A stretch of 64,000 nt of DNA from Bacteroidota bacterium (GTDB taxonomy: Bacteria > Bacteroidota > Bacteroidia > UBA4408): the NCBI GenBank assembly GCA_963169745.1, contig CAUJCU010000023.1, positions 38,184-102,183 on the forward strand. Reading direction: 5' to 3'. Under the pieces are notes generated by a model. The model saw only the letters and a program-made list of their open reading frames with translations, had not been told where the DNA came from and searched no databases. Shown here one piece after another: positions 35,456 through 46,500 of this stretch; the first letter of the stretch is position 1; the number at the start of each line of letters is the position of its first letter. Both the position numbers and the translations under genes were made by a program.

Positions 35456-37408
35456 ATGAAAGTTACGCGCCTTACTGTAATTGGTGGTATTTCACTTACA
35501 GTATTTATTTTATCGGTATTATATGCGCAACAAAACAAAGCTACATCAAATTACCATAGTAAAGAAGAAATAGCTTCATTTCAAGCCCATGTTGGCCCTA
35601 TTGGCCCCGGAGAATACTTTTTACCCTCCTCTCGTTGTGCCGGTTGTCATGGCAAAGACTCGTTAGGGTGGGCTAATGTAAATGAAGACTTGGTAGATGT
35701 AAATTTGTATGATAGATGGTCGGCCTCGATGATGGCTAATAGCGCCCGAGACCCTTTTTGGAGAGCAAAAGTAAGTCACGAAAAATTAGTTAATCCGGCT
35801 CATGCTTTATTGTTAGAAGATAAGTGCGTTAGCTGTCATGCTCCTATGGGGAGCTATACAGCTCATTACAGAGGTTATTCGCATTATTTAATTTCTGATT
35901 TTGATAATGACTCGCTGGGCATAGATGGAGTTTCTTGTGCCGGCTGTCATACCATTGGTCCCAATGGTGTAGGAACAATGTTTTCGGGCCAAATTCCTTA
36001 TGACACCACCCGTCATATTTATGGCCCTTTTGAAGATCCTATGGTGGGCCCCATGCAGCTTTATACAGGATATACGCCAACTTTCAGTCCGCACATGAGC
36101 GACTCTAAAGCTTGTGCTTCATGTCATACTTTATTAACTAATTCTGTTGATTTAAATGGAAATTTAACCGGAGGTCAATTTGTAGAACAAGGAACCTATC
36201 ATGAATATAAAAACTCGTATTACGGTCAAAATAATATCTCGTGTCAAAACTGCCACATGGCTCGTTTATCAGATCCTATTATGATTGCCAATGGCTACCT
36301 TTCCTTAACTCCGCGAAGTCCTTTTAACCAGCATTCATTTGCAGGAGCTAATGTGTTTATGCTTAAAATGATGAAAGAAAACAAAAGTTCATTAGGCATA
36401 GATGTACCTGATTATAAATTTGATACAACACTGGCAGCTACTCAAATGATGATTACCGAAAGGTCGGTAAATTTGACACTGCATTTTGATAGTATAGCCC
36501 ACGATAGTGCTTACTTTAGAGTAAAATTACTGAACAAAGCCGGGCATAAGTTCCCATCCGGCTATCCATCGCGCAGGGCTATTCTACAATTTGTTGTAAC
36601 AGATAATAATAGTGATACTGTTTTCAAGTCGGGAATACTGCATAGTGATTATAGTGTTGCAGGTGAAAACCCATCATTTGAACCACATTATAACATTATT
36701 ACACAAAGCAATGTGCCTCAAATTTATGAAATGGTAATGGGTGATGTAAATGCACAATATACCACCATTTTAGAACGTGCCGCCATTACTTTAAAAGACA
36801 ATAGGCTTGCTCCAATGGGGTTTACTACGCAGCATATTTCATACGATACTGTAAAAATATCTGACGATGCATTAGCTGATCCGGACTTTAACAAAATAGC
36901 CAATATAGAAGGTTCCGGTACAGATGAGGTTCATTTTCATGTTCCTGTATCAGGTATAAGCTCGAATATTAACGCAGTAGCTCGAATTATTTATCAAACC
37001 TTACCTCCAAAATTTGTAACCAGTCTATTTAGTTACAATAGTGCTCCTATTGATACCTTTCGAAACATGTACAATGCTGCAGATAAAAGCCCTATAATTG
37101 CTAGTGCAGACAGCTTATTCAATATTACTCTGGTAACGAAAACAAAGTCAGATCTGAACTCCTATAATGATGTAAAAGTATTTCCGAGTATTAGTGCCGA
37201 TAGTCGTATTAAGATATCTGCTTACGGTCAACTTGAGCTAAAACAAATAGATTTTTACTCCGTTTCAGGAAAACTGCTTGGTTCCAAAAAAGTTAATGGA
37301 AACACTATTAAGGCTTATGAAATAAATCTACCAGAAACACCGGGAATATATCTTATAAAGATAAACACAAATCAAACAACATATTTCAGAAAAGTAATAC
37401 GGCAATAA
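35456..37408 (+). CDS. Pentaheme c-type cytochrome with T9SS sorting domain
   Basis: A 650-residue exported protein with a signal peptide (TVFILSVLYAQ) and five CxxCH heme-attachment motifs: CAGCH (61-65), CVSCH (124-128), CAGCH (161-165), CASCH (220-224) and CQNCH (263-267). A further His-rich region follows, then a beta-rich domain (about 340-560) and a C-terminal T9SS type A sorting domain (DVKVFPSISADSRIKIS ... PGIYLIKINTNQTTYFRKVI). The heme region resembles multiheme cytochromes of the c554/c3-like class. Heme attachment occurs in the periplasm; the sorting domain predicts export to the cell surface or medium. Electron transfer at or beyond the outer membrane is the obvious inference; no partner oxidoreductase is adjacent. 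Confidence 0.9.
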   Translation: MKVTRLTVIGGISLTVFILSVLYAQQNKATSNYHSKEEIASFQAHVGPIGPGEYFLPSSRCAGCHGKDSLGWANVNEDLVDVNLYDRWSASMMANSARDPFWRAKVSHEKLVNPAHALLLEDKCVSCHAPMGSYTAHYRGYSHYLISDFDNDSLGIDGVSCAGCHTIGPNGVGTMFSGQIPYDTTRHIYGPFEDPMVGPMQLYTGYTPTFSPHMSDSKACASCHTLLTNSVDLNGNLTGGQFVEQGTYHEYKNSYYGQNNISCQNCHMARLSDPIMIANGYLSLTPRSPFNQHSFAGANVFMLKMMKENKSSLGIDVPDYKFDTTLAATQMMITERSVNLTLHFDSIAHDSAYFRVKLLNKAGHKFPSGYPSRRAILQFVVTDNNSDTVFKSGILHSDYSVAGENPSFEPHYNIITQSNVPQIYEMVMGDVNAQYTTILERAAITLKDNRLAPMGFTTQHISYDTVKISDDALADPDFNKIANIEGSGTDEVHFHVPVSGISSNINAVARIIYQTLPPKFVTSLFSYNSAPIDTFRNMYNAADKSPIIASADSLFNITLVTKTKSDLNSYNDVKVFPSISADSRIKISAYGQLELKQIDFYSVSGKLLGSKKVNGNTIKAYEINLPETPGIYLIKINTNQTTYFRKVIRQ

Positions 37409-37460
37409 CTAAACTAACATAAACCCTAAAACAAACTAAACACCTTATTAAACTCTTTAC

Positions 37461-40400
37461 ATGAAAACACACTACTTTTTCAGGTCATTATGTATGACCT
37501 CAGCTTTGGTTGCAGGTGCAATAGCAACACAAGCACAAGATTTGGCGTTTACTAACGCTAACAGTAAACTTCCTGGTAACGGGTCCAATTACCGCAGTGG
37601 GTGTGCGGTATCAGTAGTTGATATAAACAATGATGGCTTAGATGATATTGTTCGTTTAAACCAAAGTGATGAGCTGGTAATAGAAGTTCAAACTATTAAT
37701 GGCGATTTTAACAGTTATGCTTTGGGAACTTTTCCCGGAGGCAAGGCTTGGGCTATGACTGTGGCTGATTTAGACAAGAATGGGATTAAAGATGTAGTAG
37801 CAGGTATGGGTTCAACAGGTTCTGTAGCTTTAGTTTTTTTTAGTGGAAACTCATACTCAGCTACCATAACCCCGCTTCAGGGTGGTAACTTTTTTTGGCA
37901 AAATATTTCAGTAGGTGATTTTAACAATGATGGTTGGCAAGATATTTTTGGTTGTGATGATGTAAACTGGTCTAAAATATTTATTAATAATGGGAACGGC
38001 ACTTTTCGAAGAATCGCTAATGCCACACAAAATATGAGTATTTCTACAGGTCAAAAAACACTAACCATTCAAAATGGATTGAATTTTACTGTTGGTGAAA
38101 CTGTTTACATAGCCTATAACAGTGATAATTACATGGTTGGCACAGTGGTTTCATATAGTGGTAACATATTGGAAGTTGATGTTACAGCAACTAACGGAAG
38201 TGGTTCTTATGGGGGGTGGTCAGTTGATAAAAATACATTGTTTAATACCATGACCCATCCAGGAAATTGGGGGAATACAAACGACCCGAATAACTCGGGC
38301 AACTACGGTACTGTTTGGACTGATTTTGATGGTGATGGCGATTTGGATTTTTATATTGCAAAATGCCGCCAGAGCAGTTCTGACCCCAATGATTTAAGAA
38401 GAATAGATCAACTTTTTGTTAATGATGGATCTTATAAGTTTAAAGAAGATGCCGTTTCTCGTGGTGTAGCTAATGGCTGGCAGACTTGGACCGCAAGTTT
38501 TGGTGACATTGACAATGATGGTGATTTTGATATGATTGCCATAAATAATGACCATGCATCGCAAATTTTTGAAAATGACGGAACCGGACACTACACCGAG
38601 TTAACTGCTTCAAATGTAAGTACCAGCGGTATTTATCCTATTGAGTCGCAATTTGAAGATTTTGATAATGACGGTTTTGTGGACTTACTGATAACCGGTG
38701 ATGATGATTACATTTATTATAAGAATAACGGAAACAAAACTTTTACTCGTATCAATAATTTACTTTCATCTAATGGTATTTTGTCGTTTGCTACCGGTGA
38801 TTTGAATCACGATGGTTTTATAGATATTTATACCAGCCTTGGGACTTTATATAACAATGCTTCGTCCTCTAATGATGATATTCTGTTTTTAAACAATGGG
38901 AATAAAAACAACCACTTTATTAGTTTTGATTTGCAAGGAACTCAGTCAAATAATGATGCTATAGGTGCGAATGTATATATTTATGGGCCTTGGGGTGTTC
39001 AAAGAAGAGAGGTGCGCTCGGGTGAAAGTTACGGAACCTGCAATAGCGCTATGTTGCATTTCGGACTTGGTATTCAGATGCAGGTTGATTCGGCCAAAAT
39101 AGTGTGGCCATCGGGTATTATTCAGCATTTATATAATCTAAGTGCTGATCAGTTTGTTACTGTAGTTGAAAACGGTTGTACAATAACCGGAAACATTATA
39201 TCGGGAACCCTGGCTATATGCAACGGCCAAAGCACTACCTTAAATGCTGCAACAGGGTTTAGTTCCTATCAATGGAGCAATGGTAGCACTACGCCTTCAA
39301 TAAACACTTCAACAGCTCAAAGCTATTCTGTAACAGTTACTGACGCCAATGGCTGCTCTTCTATATCACCTGTTATAACCTTGGTTGAAAATCCAGTTGA
39401 AACTCCAATAGTTCAGGTTAGTGGTGAAACTACCTTTTGTCAGGGCAACTCTATTACACTTACTGCTTCTCATGGAAGTTCCTATTTGTGGTCAGATGGT
39501 GAAAGCTCGCAAAGTATAAATGTTACTCAAAGCGGGGTTTATAATGTGCAGGTAATGGGTACTTGTCAAGCTTTTACTTCAAGCGATATAGTTGTTGAAG
39601 CACTGCCGGCACCGGCACCAACAGTAAACGGGGCTTCTATAAATGGGTCGGGCTCGGTTACCTTAACTGCAAGTGGTAATAGTCTTACTTGGTACAGTGA
39701 TGCTTCTGGAAGCACTGTTGTTGGAACAGGCTCTAGTTTTGACACTCCGGTACTAACCAGCAGCACCACCTATTATGTTCAAGATACTTATATTTATGGT
39801 GGCGGAATTGATCATGCAGGAGCAAACCATTTTACCGGTTCATCAAGCTATAGCAGTAACAACACAAATGCATTTTTAATTTTTGATGCTTACGAAGATT
39901 TTACATTGAAAACTGTAAAAGTTTATACCGACACTCCCGGTGACCGCTTAATTATACTAACTGATGCCTCGGGTAATGTATTACAAAGTGCCTTGGTAAA
40001 CATTCCGGCTGACTCATCTATAATAACCCTAAACTTTAATGTTTTAGCCGGAACAGGCTACAAGTTAGGAACAGATGCAAATCAAAACAATAGTTCATTC
40101 GGTTTTAATGGACCACGTTTAATGCGTAGTCAGGGTGCTACCGTTAGTTATCCTTATATTTTAAATAATATGTTGTCTATTACCAACTCCACACAAGGCC
40201 TAACAGTTTATTACTATTTTTACGATTGGACGATTGAAAAAACTGGAACCGTATGTACAAGCCCACTGGTACCGGTTGAAGCTCAAGTTATTGTAACCGG
40301 TGTTAACAACAATACACATAACCAAAAAATTACCTTAGCACCTAATCCTGCAAGTACTTATATTGTGCTAAATTCAGAATACGATATGAACACTCTTGTA

Positions 40401-40574
40401 AATATTGATATTATGGATTTATCGGGTCGTGTTTCATTAAGTACAAGTTTCACTATCCTTAATGCTCACAGTCCTAAACATATTGATATAAGCAATATGG
40501 CAAAAGGGGTTTACTTTATTAAGATAAATACAAATAACACGAGCTCTTGGGTTCAAAAATTAGTGGTTGAATAG
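37461..40574 (+). CDS. FG-GAP/VCBS-repeat, ASPIC/UnbV, Ig-like secreted protein with T9SS sorting domain
   Basis: A 1037-residue surface or secreted protein. Signal peptide (residues 1-26, ending ATQAQ); then an FG-GAP/VCBS propeller (about 45-480) with at least seven acidic calcium-type loops such as DINNDGLDDIV, DFDGDGDLDFY and DFDNDGFVDLL; an ASPIC/UnbV domain (about 485-575, with VRSGESYGTCNSAMLHFGLG); Ig-like segments (about 580-720); a further beta-rich part; and a T9SS type A sorting domain ending VQKLVVE. FG-GAP propellers often mediate adhesion or carbohydrate binding; the ligand is unknown. It lies 52 bases after the cytochrome gene, and a strong terminator follows. Confidence 0.9.
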   Translation: MKTHYFFRSLCMTSALVAGAIATQAQDLAFTNANSKLPGNGSNYRSGCAVSVVDINNDGLDDIVRLNQSDELVIEVQTINGDFNSYALGTFPGGKAWAMTVADLDKNGIKDVVAGMGSTGSVALVFFSGNSYSATITPLQGGNFFWQNISVGDFNNDGWQDIFGCDDVNWSKIFINNGNGTFRRIANATQNMSISTGQKTLTIQNGLNFTVGETVYIAYNSDNYMVGTVVSYSGNILEVDVTATNGSGSYGGWSVDKNTLFNTMTHPGNWGNTNDPNNSGNYGTVWTDFDGDGDLDFYIAKCRQSSSDPNDLRRIDQLFVNDGSYKFKEDAVSRGVANGWQTWTASFGDIDNDGDFDMIAINNDHASQIFENDGTGHYTELTASNVSTSGIYPIESQFEDFDNDGFVDLLITGDDDYIYYKNNGNKTFTRINNLLSSNGILSFATGDLNHDGFIDIYTSLGTLYNNASSSNDDILFLNNGNKNNHFISFDLQGTQSNNDAIGANVYIYGPWGVQRREVRSGESYGTCNSAMLHFGLGIQMQVDSAKIVWPSGIIQHLYNLSADQFVTVVENGCTITGNIISGTLAICNGQSTTLNAATGFSSYQWSNGSTTPSINTSTAQSYSVTVTDANGCSSISPVITLVENPVETPIVQVSGETTFCQGNSITLTASHGSSYLWSDGESSQSINVTQSGVYNVQVMGTCQAFTSSDIVVEALPAPAPTVNGASINGSGSVTLTASGNSLTWYSDASGSTVVGTGSSFDTPVLTSSTTYYVQDTYIYGGGIDHAGANHFTGSSSYSSNNTNAFLIFDAYEDFTLKTVKVYTDTPGDRLIILTDASGNVLQSALVNIPADSSIITLNFNVLAGTGYKLGTDANQNNSSFGFNGPRLMRSQGATVSYPYILNNMLSITNSTQGLTVYYYFYDWTIEKTGTVCTSPLVPVEAQVIVTGVNNNTHNQKITLAPNPASTYIVLNSEYDMNTLVNIDIMDLSGRVSLSTSFTILNAHSPKHIDISNMAKGVYFIKINTNNTSSWVQKLVVE

Positions 40575-40593
40575 AATGTTTGATCAGTACTTG

Positions 40594-40633
40594 AAGAGGT
40601 TTACGGAATTAATTTTCGTGAACCTCTTTTTTT
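40594..40633 (+). terminator. Rho-independent terminator after the FG-GAP gene, overlapping the xseA 3' end
   Basis: A stem of about 15 bp with two G-T wobbles (AAGAGGTTTACGGAA pairing with TTTTCGTGAACCTCTT) around an AT loop, followed by seven T on the plus strand. The right arm also encodes the last residues of the convergent xseA, whose stop lies in the loop. Confidence 0.8.
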
Positions 40634-41841
40634 ATTACTTTATGCGTAGTAAGATGCAACACTGCGCTATGTGTTGTGGCTGTAATGGGGTCTCCTTCTT
40701 GTAGCTTTTCGGGGTGTAAAATAATACCTTGTTTATTGCTTAAAATAGCATATCCGCGCTGCAAAACACGAGCCGGGTCAAGCAGTTTTATGGCGAGTTC
40801 TTTTTGACTCAGATTATAGCTTCTATTTTTAAAAAAGTGGGTTATTGCATTTGTAAGATCTGTACATTTTTTCTCTAGTTTAAGTTCATGAATTTTAATA
40901 ATATTGCTGCTGGCTTGAACAAGTTTTTGCTTTAACTGTTCCACCTCTTTTTCAAAAACTGCATTCACTTCAACAATAAACGAAGCGGCTTTAGTTGGTG
41001 TTTTTACAGAAGCAAAACACATTAAATCGGCAATACTTACATTGCGCTCATGACCAATACCGGCAATGATAGGAATAGGAAAAGAAGCTATTTTTAGGCC
41101 CAAATTATAGGTATCAAAAGCACTAAAATCGGTTTGTGAACCACCACCTCTAACAATAGCTACTATATCATAAGGTTTATCAAAACTTAAAATAAGGTCT
41201 AATTGAGATAAAATTGATTTTTCAGCTTCTTTCCCTTGTATCGTTGTTAAATAACTATCCACATTAAACGTATAACCATACAGGTTATGACTTAATTCAT
41301 GTATAAAATCTCTTTCCCCATCTGATCCTGGAGCTGTAATTAAAGCTATATTTTGTATAACTCGGGGTAATAATAAGCGGTTGTTGTATGTTATATAAGT
41401 ACCATTCACCAAAGCAACATCATCGGGGTTTTGTACTAGTAATTGTTTCAATGTGGCTTGCCGTTGCAATTCTATTGCACCTATAGTAAATCCATGATCT
41501 AGCTCCAGCACCTGTAGCCGTAACCCGTACGAGGCACTAAAACTTACCTGTATGCGCATCAGAAGGCTTATGTTTTTTTCAAAAGAAATTCCGGTAACCT
41601 CTACAAATTTTTGTATAATGTCGTAATGCTGTCTCCAAATAACAGCATCCATTTTAGCCACAATAGAGCTTCCTGATTTTTCAATTAACGTTAAAAAACA
41701 ATATTGCCGGTCGGGGTAATTTTTAATATCGCTTGTTTCGGCTTTTACCCAAAATGTATTTCCGCCAAACGTATTGTGTAACGTATTGTCAATAAGGGTG
41801 GCCAGTTCTGAGAGCCTAATATATTGCTCAAACAAATTCAT
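40609..41841 (-). CDS. xseA: Exodeoxyribonuclease VII large subunit
   Basis: The catalytic subunit of ExoVII, which degrades single-stranded DNA into oligonucleotides. An N-terminal OB-fold (FWVKAETSDIKNYPDRQYCFLTL) is followed by the nuclease domain with IVRGGGSQTDFSAFDTYNL, GIGHERNVSIADL and KTPTKAASFIVE. Length 410 is normal. No small subunit xseB lies beside it; the downstream side is convergent. It overlaps the upstream deacylase gene by 4 bases (ATGA), indicating translational coupling. Confidence 0.95.
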   Translation of the reverse strand: MNLFEQYIRLSELATLIDNTLHNTFGGNTFWVKAETSDIKNYPDRQYCFLTLIEKSGSSIVAKMDAVIWRQHYDIIQKFVEVTGISFEKNISLLMRIQVSFSASYGLRLQVLELDHGFTIGAIELQRQATLKQLLVQNPDDVALVNGTYITYNNRLLLPRVIQNIALITAPGSDGERDFIHELSHNLYGYTFNVDSYLTTIQGKEAEKSILSQLDLILSFDKPYDIVAIVRGGGSQTDFSAFDTYNLGLKIASFPIPIIAGIGHERNVSIADLMCFASVKTPTKAASFIVEVNAVFEKEVEQLKQKLVQASSNIIKIHELKLEKKCTDLTNAITHFFKNRSYNLSQKELAIKLLDPARVLQRGYAILSNKQGIILHPEKLQEGDPITATTHSAVLHLTTHKVIKKEVHEN

Positions 41842-42782
41842 TCTACTCCAATATTCAGTAAAGCGTCTCCCTCATTCACAATAGGTTGGTTGTTAATGCC
41901 AATTAAAAAACCATCACAATGAGCAAATAAAAAGATTTCTTTTTCAGAAAAAGGGCTTACTATTTTCCCAATTACACTGTCTTTTTCAACAAAGGCACCA
42001 AATTTCTTATTGGTTCTAAACATGCCCGATTCCTTTGCTCGAGTCCATGTGGTAGTTTTTAAAATAATAGATTTCCCCTTCTCAACTGATGCATCTATCA
42101 TATCTAATGATTTTAATAAGCGCAAGCACCCATTAATCCCTTCACTTATAGAAAAGGCATTAAATCGTTGTGACTCTCCTCCTTCGAACACTAGAATATG
42201 TTTTCCTTTCTTTGCAGCCTCTTTTCGTAATGATTTTTCACGATAAGGAGCATCTAAAATAAAAGGCGGTGCAAAAGCCGAAGCGAGTTCAAGATTACGT
42301 GTCTCTTTTAAATTACATCTGAGTTGTGGGTAGTTATTTATTTTGGCGCCACCAGTATGAAAATCAACTCCAAAATCTATTTGTGAAATGATATTATCCA
42401 TTAAGTCGTGTGCTAAACGACTGCCCATAGAGCCTTGTTTAGAGCCCGGGAAGCACCGGTTTAAATCACGTCCATCGGGCATATCCCGAGTTTTCATTAA
42501 AAAAGAAACAACATTAACAATTGGCACCAAAATAACAGAGCCACACTTAGGACTTTTAATATCTTCTCGTTTTAGCAAGGCACGAACAATCTCAACTCCA
42601 TTTACTTCCTCACCATGCATTCCGGCTTGAAAAAGCACTTTGGGTCCGGGCTTTTTAGACCGAAACACAAAGGCCGGAATATCTACTATTGTACGCGTTG
42701 GAAATGAAAGGTTACTAAGACTAACCTCTGCACGCTCCCCGGGATAAACTTGTTTTCCGCCAATTGTAATAACATCTTTCAT
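41838..42782 (-). CDS. Succinylglutamate desuccinylase/aspartoacylase-family zinc deacylase
   Basis: A 314-residue M14-like metallohydrolase. Zinc ligands are visible in QAGMHGEEVNGVEIV (His and Glu) and DFHTGG (His), with RDMPDGRDLNRCFPG contributing substrate contacts. The C-terminal part is a lipoyl-like beta domain typical of AstE/AspA-like proteins annotated as deacylases. The true substrate is unknown; aspartoacylase or succinylglutamate activity should not be assumed. It is first in a two-gene unit with xseA. Confidence 0.85.
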   Translation of the reverse strand: MKDVITIGGKQVYPGERAEVSLSNLSFPTRTIVDIPAFVFRSKKPGPKVLFQAGMHGEEVNGVEIVRALLKREDIKSPKCGSVILVPIVNVVSFLMKTRDMPDGRDLNRCFPGSKQGSMGSRLAHDLMDNIISQIDFGVDFHTGGAKINNYPQLRCNLKETRNLELASAFAPPFILDAPYREKSLRKEAAKKGKHILVFEGGESQRFNAFSISEGINGCLRLLKSLDMIDASVEKGKSIILKTTTWTRAKESGMFRTNKKFGAFVEKDSVIGKIVSPFSEKEIFLFAHCDGFLIGINNQPIVNEGDALLNIGVE

Positions 42783-42923
42783 AAGATGGTTTTATTTATA
42801 ACACAAAATAAAGAAATTAACCTGAAAATACTATACAAACTTTTAAATGATAAAATCAGTATTTGCATTCCTTATCATCAAAAATTCTTTTTTATTACTG
42901 GTACTTTGAACTTTAAAAATAAG

Positions 42924-42931
42924 TAGTTTTG
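42924..42931 (+). promoter_or_regulatory. Putative -7 promoter element TAGTTTTG of queD
   Basis: Exact TAnnTTTG followed by C, 38 bases before the queD ATG. A TTTG at 42905-42908 lies 15 bases upstream, a short spacer. Confidence 0.5.
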
Positions 42932-42969
42932 CAGCAGTTTTTTAAATTCTAACAAGAGTTACAACACGT

Positions 42970-43326
42970 ATGCAAATTTTTAAAGATTTTACTTTTGATG
43001 CCGCACACTTTTTACCGAATGTTCCTGAAGGGCACAAATGCAAAGAGATGCATGGCCACACCTATTTATTAACCGTTTATATTGAAGGGGAACCAGATGA
43101 GGAATTAGGTTGGTTAATGGACTTTAGCGATTTAAAAAGCAAAATAAATCCTATAATTAGTGCTGTTGATCATAAACTCCTTAACCAAATAGAAGGTTTG
43201 GAGAATCCTACTTGTGAAAGAATTGCTATCTGGCTTTGGGAAAAAATAAAGGCTCAAATTCCTCAACTAACTAAAGTAAAACTTAAAGAAACTCCCACAT
43301 CGGGTGTTGTTTATTGTGGTCGGTAA
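42970..43326 (+). CDS. queD: 6-carboxy-5,6,7,8-tetrahydropterin synthase
   Basis: Converts 7,8-dihydroneopterin triphosphate to 6-carboxytetrahydropterin on the path to preQ0 and queuosine. A small T-fold enzyme of 118 residues with zinc ligands in FDAAHFLP and MHGHTYLL, the catalytic Cys in GHKCKEMHGH, and DHKLLNQIEGLENPTCERIA. Members of this family can be confused with 6-pyruvoyl-tetrahydropterin synthase; the CxxxHGH spacing favours QueD. It pairs functionally with queA at 29 kb. It is monocistronic. Confidence 0.92.
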   Translation: MQIFKDFTFDAAHFLPNVPEGHKCKEMHGHTYLLTVYIEGEPDEELGWLMDFSDLKSKINPIISAVDHKLLNQIEGLENPTCERIAIWLWEKIKAQIPQLTKVKLKETPTSGVVYCGR

Positions 43327-43522
43327 AAGGTATTAAGAAGCTACCCATAAATTTTGTTCCATTCAATCTATTACGGTTCATAGGTAAGAATTTACAAGGC
43401 CTGTTTTAAACTGTTTTCTTAAAACTAATAATACAACAATTTTTTAGCTAATTTTAGGTTATTAAAATCAAGATAACCGAATCTGGTTTGAATACACTCA
43501 AATTTAGTATTTATTTGTACGG

Positions 43523-46500
43523 GTGAAAAAACTGCTTATCATACTCATGCTGTGTTTGCCCGTAATTATTTTAGCTCAAAACAAGAGTAATTACAAGGCC
43601 AAATACATTAGCACACAAAAAGACACCGTAATTTTAGATACCTTAAGTATTATTCCGGGGAGCGTAATCATAAAAGGAATTACAAATACCACTTCATACA
43701 CCATATTACCCTTGGAAAGTAAACTTGTTTGGAATAATAAAAATGCCCTGCCTGACAGTATTTTGATTCGCTTTCAAACCTTTTCTTTTTTATTCGGTAA
43801 ACCCTACTTTCATAAAGACATTAGCTTACTTCAAAACGAAGGCCATAATTTCAAAAACCCTTTTACTTTAATTTACCAAAAAGAAAATACTGATATTTTT
43901 AAGATGGAAGGGTTTAGTCGCAGTGGAAGTATAACCAGAGGAGTTACTTTTGGGAACAATCAAGATTTGGTGGTTAATTCAAATCTTAACTTACAGCTTG
44001 CAGGGAAGTTAAGTGATAATATTCAAATAAAAGCCGCTATCTCTGACGATAATATTCCTATACAACCCGAAGGAAATACATTGCAGTTGCAAGAGTTTGA
44101 CAAGGTTTATATACAGCTTAACGACCTTAAGTCACAACTTATTGCCGGAGATTTTGTATTAAGCACCCCCCCCTCTTATTTTATGAACTATTTTAAACGA
44201 AATCAAGGCGGTTCATTTAATTCGGCTTTTAAAACACAAAATAATATTCATCAAAAAATAGACGCTTCAGCAGCAGTAAGTAAGGGAAAATTTGCTCGAA
44301 ATACTATTATTGGCATGGAGGGCAATCAAGGGCCTTATCGCTTAACCGGTGCCGAAAAAGAAATGTATATTATTATTTTATCGGGGTCAGAACAAATATA
44401 TATTGATGGTAAACTTTTGCAACGTGGACAAGAAAATGATTATATTATTGATTACAACACAGCACAAATTACCTTTACAGCACGTCAACTAATAACTAAA
44501 GACAAGAGAATTACAGCCGAGTTTCAATACGTAGATCGTAATTACGCCCGCTCGGTTGTTACTTTAGGATATGAGGTTAAAATAAACAAAATTGAGAGCC
44601 GTTTCCATATTTATAGTGAACAGGATAATAAAAACAAACCGGTAAATTTAAATTTAAGCCCCACCCAAAAAGACTTGTTACGCCAAGTGGGTGATAGTAT
44701 TCAACAAGCATTAACACCTGCAATTGATACTGTTGAATTTTCTTCATTACAAGTTTTGTATCAACAAGTGGACACCCTTGTTAATGGTATTTTATACGCT
44801 CAAGTTTTAGTGCATTCTACTCGTTCTGATCGGGCTTTTTATCGCCCACTGTTTAGTTATGTAGGTGAAGGAAATGGTAATTATATTAATATAAAAAGTA
44901 GTGCCAATGGTAAGGTATATCAGTGGACAGCCCCTATTAACGGGCAAAAACAAGGAAATTATGAGCCGGTTATATTACTCCCCACGCCTAAGCAAAAACA
45001 AATGGCCGTATTGGCCACCGATTATCGCATCTCGAAAAATCTAAAAACAGGTTTAGAAATTGCCTGGAGTAACTATGACGAAAACACGTTTAGTGCTTTG
45101 GGAAACACCAATAATCAAGGCTATGCTTTAAAATATTTTATAGATGGTAAGAATCCAATAGGTGATTCGGCACGCGGGGTTTCATTATTAACTTTAGGAA
45201 GTTACGAGATTGTTTCTAAATGGTTTACACCTATTGAACGCTTTCGTCCGGTTGAATTTGATCGCGACTGGAACAGAAGTAATACTTTAATAAATAATTT
45301 ACAACAATTAGCTACAGCAGGCCTGGGGATACAAAAAAATAACACCTATATGGCGCTCTATAAATATAATGCTTTTATAGAACAAGGCAACTATAATGGG
45401 TTGCAACACGCATTAAGCGGTAGTTATGAGAAAAATGGACTGAAAGCTACTTTTGACGGAAGTTTATTGGATTCAAAAAGCATTTTGAATAAGGGTAACT
45501 TTTTACGTCAAAAAGCGAGCGTATTAAAAAGAATAAGCGGAAAGAATATTGTTTTAGGGCTGTCTGAAGAGCAAGAAAAAAGTTCAACCCATTCAGTAAC
45601 TACCGATAGTTTGTTGAAGCAAAGTTTTCATTTTTTTGAATGGCAAGCCTTTTTAAATAATGCCGACTCCTCAAAAAACACGTATGAGTTAAAATATATA
45701 AACCGTACAGACTGGCTTCCAAAAAACAATAGTTTTACAACCGCTTCAAGTGGACAAAGCTACCTCTTTTCGACCGGCTTGAATTTAGGGAAAGGCAGTG
45801 TTTTTAAGAACACCAGCACCTATCGTGTTTTGGATATTAAAGATAGTAGTTTAATCAACAAAAGTGCTGATAAGTCATTGGTGAATCGCATAGAGTTTTC
45901 GACACGTTTATTAAAAGGCAGCATCAGTCTCAATAGCTTTTACGAATTAGGGTCCGGGCTTGAGATAAAAAAAGAATATTCTTTTCTTGAAGTTACTCCT
46001 GGCCAGGGTTCATACACCTGGAAAGATTATAATGAAAACGGAATTAAAGAACTGAATGAATTTGAAATTGCTGTGTTTAGTGATGAAGCACGCTATATTA
46101 AAGTGTTTACCCCAAGTAATGATTATGTAAAAACTTTTAACACGCAATTTAATCAGCTCGTGAATATAAATGCCCCGGCAAAGTGGAGTTTAGAAAAGAA
46201 AAGCGTAAGAAAACTTTTATCGCGTTTTTCAAATCAAACGGTTTATCGTGTTGATCGCAAAGTTACTAATAGTAATTTTGAAGAATCGGTTAATCCCTTT
46301 AACAAGCTTGGCTTTGATAGCACATTGGTAAGCCTGAATTCCAATATTCGTAGTAGTTTTTATTTTAATCGTTTAGATCCTAAATTCGGACTTGATTATA
46401 CATTTCAGGAACCCCGCAGCAGGCAACTTTTAACCAACGGTTATGAATCGCGAAGCAATTATACAAACAGTATTCGGGTGCGTTATGCTGTAACCCGCAC

